Source: Alteromonas lipotrueae
GTDB lineage: Bacteria; Pseudomonadota; Gammaproteobacteria; Enterobacterales; Alteromonadaceae
NCBI RefSeq assembly: GCF_019249215.1
Contig: NZ_JAESDI010000002.1
Span: 248,001-312,000 of the forward strand
Length of the DNA stretch: 64,000 nt
Direction: 5' to 3'
Part shown: piece after piece, positions 27,219 to 35,152 of the stretch
Position numbering within the stretch: the first letter of the stretch is position 1
Layout: the number at the start of each line of letters is the position of its first letter
The notes under the pieces: model-generated
Told to the model about the DNA's origin: nothing
The model's input: the letters and a program-made list of their open reading frames with translations, nothing else
The model's database searches: none
Translations under genes and position numbers: made by a program

Positions 27219-28124
27219 TTAATCCAGTGATAATTGCGTTAAAATCGCTTCGAGTTTTTGTTTATCTTCGGCCTGAAGGGGCTGTAATGGATGAGGTAAA
27301 CAATTTGCTTCTGTGTAACCCAGTATTGCCGCAGCGGTGGCCATCACGCGCATACCGCCTTTATTGCGAGCGAACAAATCCCATAACGGCGTTAAGCGTT
27401 CAGATTGTGCTATCACTGCTTGCAACGATGATGATTGAGTTGATGCAATCATGGTTTTCACCGTATTAGGAAATAGCCCTCCCAGCACAGATAACCATAA
27501 ATCGCATCCCGCTTGCATACCCAACGCGCCAAATTTATCACCACTCACACCAATGGCTACATGCTCTGGCACTAAATTTCGCAAGCTAAAAAGTCGTGCT
27601 TCCCCAGTCGCATTGCCATCAGCATCAGCAAAAGGCATTCCGGGAATTTTAATCGCGCCTACGTTTGGTAGCTGGGTAACTTGGGTATATAGCGTGTCGC
27701 TGAAACTAAACTGGGTCACTCCTGGGTTTTCGTAAATGCACAGGGGAACTGAGATTTCACAGGTGACCCTTTGGTACAGCGCAAGTACTTCAGCTTCATG
27801 CAACGGATGATACGAAACAGGGGCCAGTAACAACGCTTTCGCCCCCGCTTTTTGTGCCACCTCCGCATTTTTAAGCACATCATAAGTACGCAGTGAACCA
27901 ATGCCTACCATCACAGGTGTACCGTTTGCGGTAGCAACTGAAGATTCCGTCACCTGTGCTAGCTCATCCCTCTTTAAATAGGGATAAAGGCCGGTAGATC
28001 CCATGGCGCATATTGAATCGACATTTGCTTGCTTTAGGTTGCTAATGAGCTTTTCAAACGCGTGAAAGTCTATTTTTTCGTGGCGAAATGGCGTGAGGGG
28101 AAAGGCACACAATCCGGTGAACAT
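27219..28124 (-). CDS. DapA/N-acetylneuraminate-lyase family aldolase
   Basis: A 301-aa class I aldolase of the dihydrodipicolinate synthase/N-acetylneuraminate lyase family, which joins or splits pyruvate and an aldehyde by a Schiff base. The start is the ATG at 28124 (MFTGLCAFPLTPF), supported by AGGAG 5 nt upstream; the frame is open ten codons more. The Schiff-base lysine is K159 (AIKIPG) and the proton-relay tyrosine Y131 (CIYENP). The pyruvate-binding loop reads GSTGLYPYL instead of the GTTGE pattern of DapA. These differences and the MFS partner suggest a catabolic sugar-acid or hydroxyproline-type aldolase rather than lysine biosynthesis; the substrate is open. Confidence 0.82.
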   Translation of the reverse strand: MFTGLCAFPLTPFRHEKIDFHAFEKLISNLKQANVDSICAMGSTGLYPYLKRDELAQVTESSVATANGTPVMVGIGSLRTYDVLKNAEVAQKAGAKALLLAPVSYHPLHEAEVLALYQRVTCEISVPLCIYENPGVTQFSFSDTLYTQVTQLPNVGAIKIPGMPFADADGNATGEARLFSLRNLVPEHVAIGVSGDKFGALGMQAGCDLWLSVLGGLFPNTVKTMIASTQSSSLQAVIAQSERLTPLWDLFARNKGGMRVMATAAAILGYTEANCLPHPLQPLQAEDKQKLEAILTQLSLD

Positions 28125-28229
28125 AAAAGCTCCTGATGCTAAAAGGTAAGCCATTATAGGTACTATACACGCTTCAGTCGCTTACTTACACGCCGTTTCT
28201 TTGCTATCAGCAGGGGCTCTCAAGTCTAC

Positions 28230-29459
28230 TCATAAGTTGTTCATGACATTGTCTGCCCATAGCGCTGCATCTTGATGACAACGGCCATAAAGGCAGATCT
28301 CCTCATTCGATAAGCCCTCGAAAGTTTGGCTATCGAAGCGCTCTATGCCCATCACATTAGTGAGCAGTAAACCAAGAGCATTATCACGGGTTAATAAAGC
28401 TTGTTTTAAACGCGCTTCCAGCTTCAGGTTACTAACAAGTGTTTCTATTCCAACTTCAAAAATTGCATCTGCGCCTGAAAGTAAGCCCACTAAAAAGCAT
28501 TCTGATGGGTTAATCGCATCTTGCTCATTCTGTTTATGCAGCGCAATACGTTCAAGGGTTTTCGCTCTTGTTAATAATGTTCGAAATAATTCGGTAGGGC
28601 TCGTTGAGACAGACATCAAAGACATGATGATTGCCCATTGCTTGACGACTTTCAGCCCCAATATCACCACAGCTTCTCTAACGCTGTTAACATCACGAAC
28701 AAGTTGATAAAGAGGACAGTTTATTAAAAGTAAAATCTTCGTTGTCAGGACAGGATCAAGAGAAATCATATCTGCGACGCTATCAACTTCAATATCACTT
28801 CTGCTGAGTTCAGAGACTAGGTTTAAAGCATTATGTTGCTTTGCGCTTATTTTCTTACCATCAATAATAAACGGGTTTTCAAGGAAATCTCCCTGAAAAA
28901 GATCGAACCCTAATGCTTTACAATTTTCATATACCGCTTGGTTGTCCACATGTTCTGCCAATATTAAACACTTTGATTTTTTTAATATTGGGATGCTTTT
29001 TCTAAGCTGTGCTTGAGTCACATTTAACACATCAACTTTAATCACTTTGATGTATTTAAAGAACATCGATTTAGAAGGGTCGAATGCGTATTCACTCAGC
29101 GCAAAGTTGAAACCTCTACGCCTCAATTGTCGAATTCGTTTGAGATTATAATCTGTGGGTTCTACTGTGGCGAGCATCTCGAGAATAATGTTTGGTTTTA
29201 CCGGTAAAAGGCTGTCGGTTTCACTTAGAAAATCCTGATCGATATTGATGAATATAGGCACATTTAGGTGCCTATCGCTTTTCGCAATACTCTCGCATAC
29301 ACTTGCTAATAACTCGCTGGTCATTCCCTCTTGTAGTAGCCCCACCTGCGGGTGAGAGAGTATGTCGGAATCTGCTTCGCCCAAGCACAAAAATTCGCAA
29401 GCAAATACTTCGTGGTCTTCATTGAACACAAGCTGCCTTGCAGTTAACACATCCTTCAC
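28230..29459 (-). CDS. Degenerate EAL plus HDOD signalling protein (YuxH type)
   Basis: A 409-aa protein with an N-terminal EAL-like domain (about 1-195) and a C-terminal HDOD domain (about 200-400). The EAL catalytic residues are not seen: the start reads LTARQLVFNEDHEVFACEF, with no EAL triplet. It is unlikely to degrade cyclic di-GMP, but might bind it or a partner. HDOD features are MISLDPVLTTKILLLINCPLYQL and the REAVVILGLKVVKQW helix. The start is a GTG at 29459 with GGAG 9 nt upstream. It is divergent from a hybrid kinase and a two-receiver protein, and could be part of the same signalling unit. Confidence 0.85.
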   Translation of the reverse strand: MKDVLTARQLVFNEDHEVFACEFLCLGEADSDILSHPQVGLLQEGMTSELLASVCESIAKSDRHLNVPIFINIDQDFLSETDSLLPVKPNIILEMLATVEPTDYNLKRIRQLRRRGFNFALSEYAFDPSKSMFFKYIKVIKVDVLNVTQAQLRKSIPILKKSKCLILAEHVDNQAVYENCKALGFDLFQGDFLENPFIIDGKKISAKQHNALNLVSELSRSDIEVDSVADMISLDPVLTTKILLLINCPLYQLVRDVNSVREAVVILGLKVVKQWAIIMSLMSVSTSPTELFRTLLTRAKTLERIALHKQNEQDAINPSECFLVGLLSGADAIFEVGIETLVSNLKLEARLKQALLTRDNALGLLLTNVMGIERFDSQTFEGLSNEEICLYGRCHQDAALWADNVMNNL

Positions 29460-29781
29460 TGTTAGCTACTCCATAAGTCTTATAGGCTACCGCTGAAACG
29501 CCAGCCCTTAGAAATACGCTCTAATCAGGTCGCGTCAAAAACGCATTAACCACTGACGATAGCTATGTATTAGTAAGTTCACTTTCCATTCTTCATAACG
29601 TTTTCTAACCACTAATTTCGCAATTATCGCTATTGTCATCTACAGTAAAATTGTTATGAGCCAAACTGAATTCGCTAAAAATTGAGCTCAGAATTAGTTG
29701 GTGATTTCTTATTTAACAATTTTTTAATCATGGCTTTTATCACGCCTGATTGGCGTTATTTTAATAATAGACCACCTTTTC
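29460..29781. other. Divergent promoter region of the signalling block
   Basis: A 322-bp AT-rich gap between the divergent EAL/HDOD gene and the hybrid kinase gene. It must carry promoters for both. I see no hairpin, operator-like palindrome or small gene that stands out. Confidence 0.5.
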
Positions 29782-32463
29782 ATGACTATTAAAGATATTG
29801 AAATTAATAAAGACCTTAAAAAGACTCAGAGCCTGATTAATCTGTTTTACCATCCCGTGCTTGTGGTAAATAACGACTTTGACATTCTTGCTTCAAATAA
29901 TAAATTAAAGGACAGCAAGGTTCTGTCTTCTAACTTGCCGATTATTATGGACGCAATAATGCCTTTATTAAACCGCGAGCAAGAACTCGCTTTTTGTGTC
30001 ATTGAAGGGGAAGAAAAACTGTGTACTGCCATGCCAATGGAGCATGGAAGAACACTGGTTAAAATTGCTCGGTCGAAGCCTTCGGCGCTAGCTAAGAGAT
30101 ACTATAACCTTGTAACGGCCATCGATCAGATCCCCGATGCGGCTATAATTTTTAGCGAAGGAAAAATCGACCTTGTTAATGAACAATTCCAAAAGATATT
30201 TCCTTTTAGTACGAATAAAAGTTTAAACGGTGTGCCACTAGATACCATTCTTAAAGATTTCAGCGTCTACTTCGCGCAACGGGACAAACGTCTTCAGGCA
30301 TTAACCTATCGATTTTTGAGGCGCAAATTTAGCAGTAAACAGGAGCTATCTTTATCGTTCACCTCTCCTGACGGGCAATTTTATGAATATCGCGACAATT
30401 TAACCTTCACAGACGGGCGGGTAGGTCTCATCATTAATGAATCTCAGATTAAAGGCCTTAATGAGCAGCTTGAAAGCGCATTTAACGAAGCGCATGTTCT
30501 TAGCAATGCAAAAAGTAATTTTATGGCGGCAATGAGTCACGAGGTTCGCACACCATTAAACGGTATTATTGGTTTGCTAGATTTATGTGAGCATCAAAAA
30601 GATCTTAAAGGGAATGAGCTTTTAGGAAGATTATCGAAAAGTGCAAACTCTCTCCTGAACCTCATCAATGATGTATTAGACTTCACCAAGTTTGATGCCA
30701 ACATGGTTCAACTTTCGCCATCAGAAATTAACTTGAGGACACTATGTGAGGAATTGATCGGTCACTTATATGGGCAAGCGAAACAACAAAGTGTTGAACT
30801 TACGTTATTTATCGACCCGATTATTCCGAGCCTGATTAAAGTCGACGAATTGCGCCTCATGCAAGTTCTCACAAACTTGTTAAGCAATGGGCTTAAATTT
30901 AATCGAACGTTGAATGCCACACTACGTTTGGAAGTGTTGAAAGATGAATTAACGAATTACATTCATTTCCACGTTATCGATAATGGTATTGGTATTGAGG
31001 CCGCTAAAATACACACTATTTTTGACCGTTTCACCCAAGCGAATGAAGAAATTCATAAAACCTTCGGTGGCACAGGATTGGGGTTGAGTATTTGTCAAAA
31101 AGTTGTTCAGTTGATGGGCGGCCATATCTACGTTGAGAGTGAGTTAGGGAAAGGCTCAACGTTTGTAGTGCAATTACCGTTAGAAGCCTGTTCAGCGCCG
31201 GAAATAGAATCGGTACCAGCACATTTAGATAATTATACGTTTGTAACCAACAACGCCACTTTTTTTTATGACCTTAAACGATACGAACAACGACTACTTT
31301 TTAAAACCCAATTAATAAACACCTTGCCAGAGCAAGCACAATCAAACCATATCTATTTGCTTGATGCTACCAAGGTACACGAGTTTGCTTTGCTCGACTC
31401 TGAATTGTCTTTACAAGACAACATCTCCAATCTGCCATTGGGCCAAACTGCGCTTCTGGTAGACAATATAAACCAATATGACCCTGTTAACATTAACCAA
31501 ATCCATCTAGTGCCACTTAAATTGGGTGAACTAATCAACCTAATTTCATCTACTTCGCCGCCTGCATCATCTAGCGTTAGGCACTTACAGCCTGACAATA
31601 TTTCCGACCGTCTGCGTATCTTAGTGGTGGAAGATAATATCGATAATATCTATGTACTTAAAAAGCAATTTGACACTCTGAATATTAAGGCTTTCTTTGC
31701 GATGTCAGCAGAAGAGGCCATTATTTTCTTTGAGCAGCAGACATTTAACGTAGTAATTAGTGATTATCAAATGCCTGTTATTACAGGTGGGGAGCTTATC
31801 GGGATTTTGCGAGATATAGAGGAAAGTGAGCAAAGACCACCCGCGATTATGTTAATTCTGACTGCCGATAACTCAAAACAATGCCAAACGCTTTGTAATG
31901 ACGTTGGGGTAGATCGCATTTTAATGAAGCCACTCACATTACAAACATTAGCAGACTTAACACGTCGCCTAGACAGTGAATTAGAACAAAAGGGACAGTT
32001 GGCAACATCTACAGCTATTACAGACGAAGCTGGTTTACATGAATGTATATTTGATGATGACTTTTTCTATGACAGTAGTGAAGTGAGTAGCAGTATTGAT
32101 CCCACAAGCGTTTTCGATATTTCAGCCCTCATCGAAATGACAGGGAATATAAGCGCCGTTGAGGAGTATGACTATTTATACTCGTATCAAAGTAATCTAA
32201 CACGCGATTTCCCCAAAATGTGCCGTTTAGCCAAAGCGAAGGATTGGAAAGGCTTGGCAAAATTTGCCCATAAATTGAAAAGTAGTACGAGGACAGTTGG
32301 TGCCTATCGTTTAAGCCAGAAATGCGAAATTGTTGAAAATGCAGCTAACAGCGATTCAATAGACGCGCCCAGAGTGGCAGATTGGGAAGCAATGAAAGAG
32401 GGTATTGAAGAGCTTCTAGCCCATTTAAGGAAATATTTGGAAAATCATGACTCACTCAAGTGA
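29782..32463 (+). CDS. Cytoplasmic hybrid sensor histidine kinase (PAS-HisKA-HATPase-REC-HPt)
   Basis: An 893-aa hybrid kinase without a visible membrane helix, so it senses inside the cell. Order: N-terminal PAS-like region(s) (about 15-215), a helical linker, the HisKA domain with phosphorylated H253 (MSHEVRTPLNG), the HATPase domain (about 350-470; DNGIGI, GGTGLGLSIC), a receiver (about 612-735) with D661 (ISDYQMP), and a C-terminal HPt domain with H830 (FAHKLKSSTRTVG). This full set supports a His-Asp-His relay ending on a separate receiver, most simply the next gene, which overlaps it by 17 bases. The signal is unknown. Confidence 0.93.
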   Translation: MTIKDIEINKDLKKTQSLINLFYHPVLVVNNDFDILASNNKLKDSKVLSSNLPIIMDAIMPLLNREQELAFCVIEGEEKLCTAMPMEHGRTLVKIARSKPSALAKRYYNLVTAIDQIPDAAIIFSEGKIDLVNEQFQKIFPFSTNKSLNGVPLDTILKDFSVYFAQRDKRLQALTYRFLRRKFSSKQELSLSFTSPDGQFYEYRDNLTFTDGRVGLIINESQIKGLNEQLESAFNEAHVLSNAKSNFMAAMSHEVRTPLNGIIGLLDLCEHQKDLKGNELLGRLSKSANSLLNLINDVLDFTKFDANMVQLSPSEINLRTLCEELIGHLYGQAKQQSVELTLFIDPIIPSLIKVDELRLMQVLTNLLSNGLKFNRTLNATLRLEVLKDELTNYIHFHVIDNGIGIEAAKIHTIFDRFTQANEEIHKTFGGTGLGLSICQKVVQLMGGHIYVESELGKGSTFVVQLPLEACSAPEIESVPAHLDNYTFVTNNATFFYDLKRYEQRLLFKTQLINTLPEQAQSNHIYLLDATKVHEFALLDSELSLQDNISNLPLGQTALLVDNINQYDPVNINQIHLVPLKLGELINLISSTSPPASSSVRHLQPDNISDRLRILVVEDNIDNIYVLKKQFDTLNIKAFFAMSAEEAIIFFEQQTFNVVISDYQMPVITGGELIGILRDIEESEQRPPAIMLILTADNSKQCQTLCNDVGVDRILMKPLTLQTLADLTRRLDSELEQKGQLATSTAITDEAGLHECIFDDDFFYDSSEVSSSIDPTSVFDISALIEMTGNISAVEEYDYLYSYQSNLTRDFPKMCRLAKAKDWKGLAKFAHKLKSSTRTVGAYRLSQKCEIVENAANSDSIDAPRVADWEAMKEGIEELLAHLRKYLENHDSLK

Positions 32464-33700
32464 AGCTCAAATAGTTCTCTATATTACAGATCCTCAAAGT
32501 GATGAAATCATTATCGAGATGGTAAAAGCGCACTTTGACGATTACGCAACTTGCCATTCGCTGAAAGATTTATGCAAGCTTCTTACTGATGCTAAACCCA
32601 AAGTCATTCTGCTTACAGGCGACTCATTGGAGAAAAGCCTTTTTACCTATTACCGAACCCTTGAGGCGTTGAAGACATATCGCTTATGTAACCATAAAAT
32701 TGTTAGTTTAATTCCTCGTCAGTATGAGAAAGAAGCCTATGAAGCGCATGCGGCAGGAATTATAGACGACTACATGGTCGCCAGACCTGTGTATGAATTA
32801 CATCGCATTATATTAATTTGCGAACATTTATTTAGCGAACTAGGAGTGCATGTTCAAGACAGAGAAATGCTTGCTCAACAAACCTATTTCAGCAAAATCG
32901 ACCATTTTGATGACAAAATAAAACATGCGTTAAAACAAGGTCTAGACTACAAAAACCAATTACAGTCGGAGTTCGAAAGCTCTATTGTAGAAATTGAAAA
33001 CGCATTAGAACGAGCAGTAACACGGGTAGAAATGGAGCAATCCGTAGATCTTGATATTGCCAAGTTACAAGAAACCTTATCTAAAATGAAGGCAGACCAA
33101 ATTCGCCCAGAGTTAATAAAACTTCAAGCGAGGGCGATTAGCTTATTAGAAAAAACCCTCGATTTAAAAACGGCAGAATTAACGTCAAATACTGGTGCTG
33201 AAGAAGCAACAACAGATGCGAGTACTGAAGCAAGCACAAGCACCGCAGAAAAAGACAAAGGCTACGCCTTTAACAGACTATATAACCAAGATATCGACCC
33301 CGAAAAAATACTGGAAAAAAAGAACGATGTGCCATCTATCCTCGTGGTTGAGGATGACATTATTAGCCTTCAGCTAACCAAGCGGTTGATTGATAAATAT
33401 AAGATGCATTGCGATGCCGTTTCTACAGGCAGGCAAGCCTTCGCTTCTTTATCCACCAAAAAGTACGACCTTGTGCTGATGGATGTGAATTTACCAGACA
33501 CTAACGGCATCTACATTGTAGGCCAAGCGGGCTCTCAGCAAAGCCTAAACGCCGATACTCCTATTATCATGCTATCAGGGGATAAGCATAAAGCTACAGT
33601 GACTAAAGCGATGCAAAAAGGGGCAAAGGGTTACATTATTAAGCCCCTGCAAAAAAGCTCGTTTGATAGATTAATTGAAAAATATATCTCTACGGTTTAA
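32447..33700 (+). CDS. Response regulator with pseudo-receiver, coiled coil and C-terminal receiver
   Basis: A 417-aa protein. The N-terminal region (about 1-135) has the receiver fold pattern, but at the phosphate-accepting strand it reads VILLTGDS without the usual aspartate, so it looks like a pseudo-receiver. A long charged coiled coil follows (about 150-245), then a Thr/Ala/Glu-rich linker. The C-terminal canonical receiver (about 300-417) has acidic residues VVEDD, phosphoacceptor D346 (LMDVNLP) and the conserved lysine in GYIIKPL. There is no DNA-binding or enzymatic output domain, so it probably acts by protein contacts. It overlaps the hybrid kinase gene and is its likely phosphorelay target. 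Confidence 0.88.
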   Translation: MTHSSEAQIVLYITDPQSDEIIIEMVKAHFDDYATCHSLKDLCKLLTDAKPKVILLTGDSLEKSLFTYYRTLEALKTYRLCNHKIVSLIPRQYEKEAYEAHAAGIIDDYMVARPVYELHRIILICEHLFSELGVHVQDREMLAQQTYFSKIDHFDDKIKHALKQGLDYKNQLQSEFESSIVEIENALERAVTRVEMEQSVDLDIAKLQETLSKMKADQIRPELIKLQARAISLLEKTLDLKTAELTSNTGAEEATTDASTEASTSTAEKDKGYAFNRLYNQDIDPEKILEKKNDVPSILVVEDDIISLQLTKRLIDKYKMHCDAVSTGRQAFASLSTKKYDLVLMDVNLPDTNGIYIVGQAGSQQSLNADTPIIMLSGDKHKATVTKAMQKGAKGYIIKPLQKSSFDRLIEKYISTV

Positions 33701-33790
33701 ACAATCACCTAAATGGTTCTTAACCGTTTCTTTAATGATATTGGGGATACCTTGCGGGTGCCCCCTTACTTTGGTTCAAGTCGAGTACTA

Positions 33791-35134
33791 TTATTTACTT
33801 GCTGCTTTGATTTTATTTTTTGCTACTGCAAATTCAAAAAACGTTCGTATATCAAGGTCGTAAATACGCTGCCAGTAGGTGTCTGCAAGTTCAGCGTTGT
33901 CGTTTTCTATGTGATTTAAGGCTGCAATGAATAAAGCTTCAGACTGTTCGCAGCGATCACTCGCCAGTGCCATCAATTGCGTTTCATCAATACTGCCTTT
34001 GGCAAAGTTAAGCATCCCTTTTTGCCAATCGTCCAATTCAAGTTGCTCAGAGGCAAAGTTTAATAACTCACGACTTTCTTGGCTATTACCCTGCATTCTA
34101 TAGCCATACGCACCATAAAGTACCCCATAGATTCGAGCCTCATCAGCTTGACTATAACGACTAGCAAGATTACCTACTTTATCCCAATTCCCCGCCGCAA
34201 TATTTGCGTAAATTTGGGTAAGTAAAATCTCTGCTTTGCTATCAACATCAGTTATCTCATAGTCGATGACTTTATCGATTTTGGTATCCCATAAATACAT
34301 TTCATTTAAATAACTCTGATAGCTAGGATCTAATTTAGCCGCTTTTTGTGCGGTATAGACGGCCAACGTGGTTTTATTGCTGATACGGAATAATTCCGCG
34401 AGTAAATTAAAATGAAATGGATCATTAGGAAAAGACTGCGTCAAAAGACGGCTTTCGGTAATGATATCGTCTAATGGTTTATAAGTGCCCGTATCACACA
34501 TATTATTAAGTGCGTATTCCGTTTGATAAAGCACCCAGTCCGACTTTGCATCAGGATTACTATCATCTCGCTTTCGCGCCGCCTCAACAATGTAAATGGC
34601 TAATTCGAGCTGTTCCTGATCATAATAATAATAAGCTAACTCTAAAGCCCCATTCATAAAAAATGGATTGTCACGAACCGTTTGCTTTAACGCCGCTAAC
34701 ATTTTTTCATCTTGGGGTTGCTCGAGTAAGTATGAAACATACACCGGCGGCGCAATGTCTAATGTACTTAAAAACGGGTGCTGTGTATAAAACGCTTGCC
34801 ACTTTTGTTCGTCGTACTCTTGCTCTACAAATGCCAATTGCAAATTCAATCGATAATAGTGAAAAGCAAAATAGCGATCGTTAGGCGCTTGTTTTATGCC
34901 TTGTTGCAAATTACTTTGCAGCTTATTCAATAAGTCATAATCTGGCTCTCGGTCAAACGCTTTTAACTGGTACTCAATCAAATTACGCAATGCCTGAGAA
35001 TCATTTGGGTAACGCTCAACCTGCTGCTCTAAACCGACGAGTTCAGGCGAGGCATCTGCATTCTGGGTTGAAGTAGATTCGCAGCCGCTCAGTAATATCA
35101 CGCTAGCAAGTAGTACAATTCGGTAAAACATCAT
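33791..35134 (-). CDS. TPR-repeat lipoprotein
   Basis: A 447-aa lipoprotein. The signal MMFYRIVLLASVILLSGC carries lipobox LLSGC with C18 as the acylated residue. The residue after Cys is Glu, so outer-membrane sorting is likely. The rest is helical with TPR-like repeats across the whole length (for example ALELAYYYYDQEQLELAIYI and NLLAELFRISNKTTLAVYTA). The start has AAAGGA 7 nt upstream. It is 18 nt downstream of the DUF3857/transglutaminase gene and should be co-transcribed with it. No enzymatic motif is seen, and the specific function is unknown. Confidence 0.78.
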   Translation of the reverse strand: MMFYRIVLLASVILLSGCESTSTQNADASPELVGLEQQVERYPNDSQALRNLIEYQLKAFDREPDYDLLNKLQSNLQQGIKQAPNDRYFAFHYYRLNLQLAFVEQEYDEQKWQAFYTQHPFLSTLDIAPPVYVSYLLEQPQDEKMLAALKQTVRDNPFFMNGALELAYYYYDQEQLELAIYIVEAARKRDDSNPDAKSDWVLYQTEYALNNMCDTGTYKPLDDIITESRLLTQSFPNDPFHFNLLAELFRISNKTTLAVYTAQKAAKLDPSYQSYLNEMYLWDTKIDKVIDYEITDVDSKAEILLTQIYANIAAGNWDKVGNLASRYSQADEARIYGVLYGAYGYRMQGNSQESRELLNFASEQLELDDWQKGMLNFAKGSIDETQLMALASDRCEQSEALFIAALNHIENDNAELADTYWQRIYDLDIRTFFEFAVAKNKIKAASK

Positions 35135-35152
35135 CTAATAATCCTTTATGTA

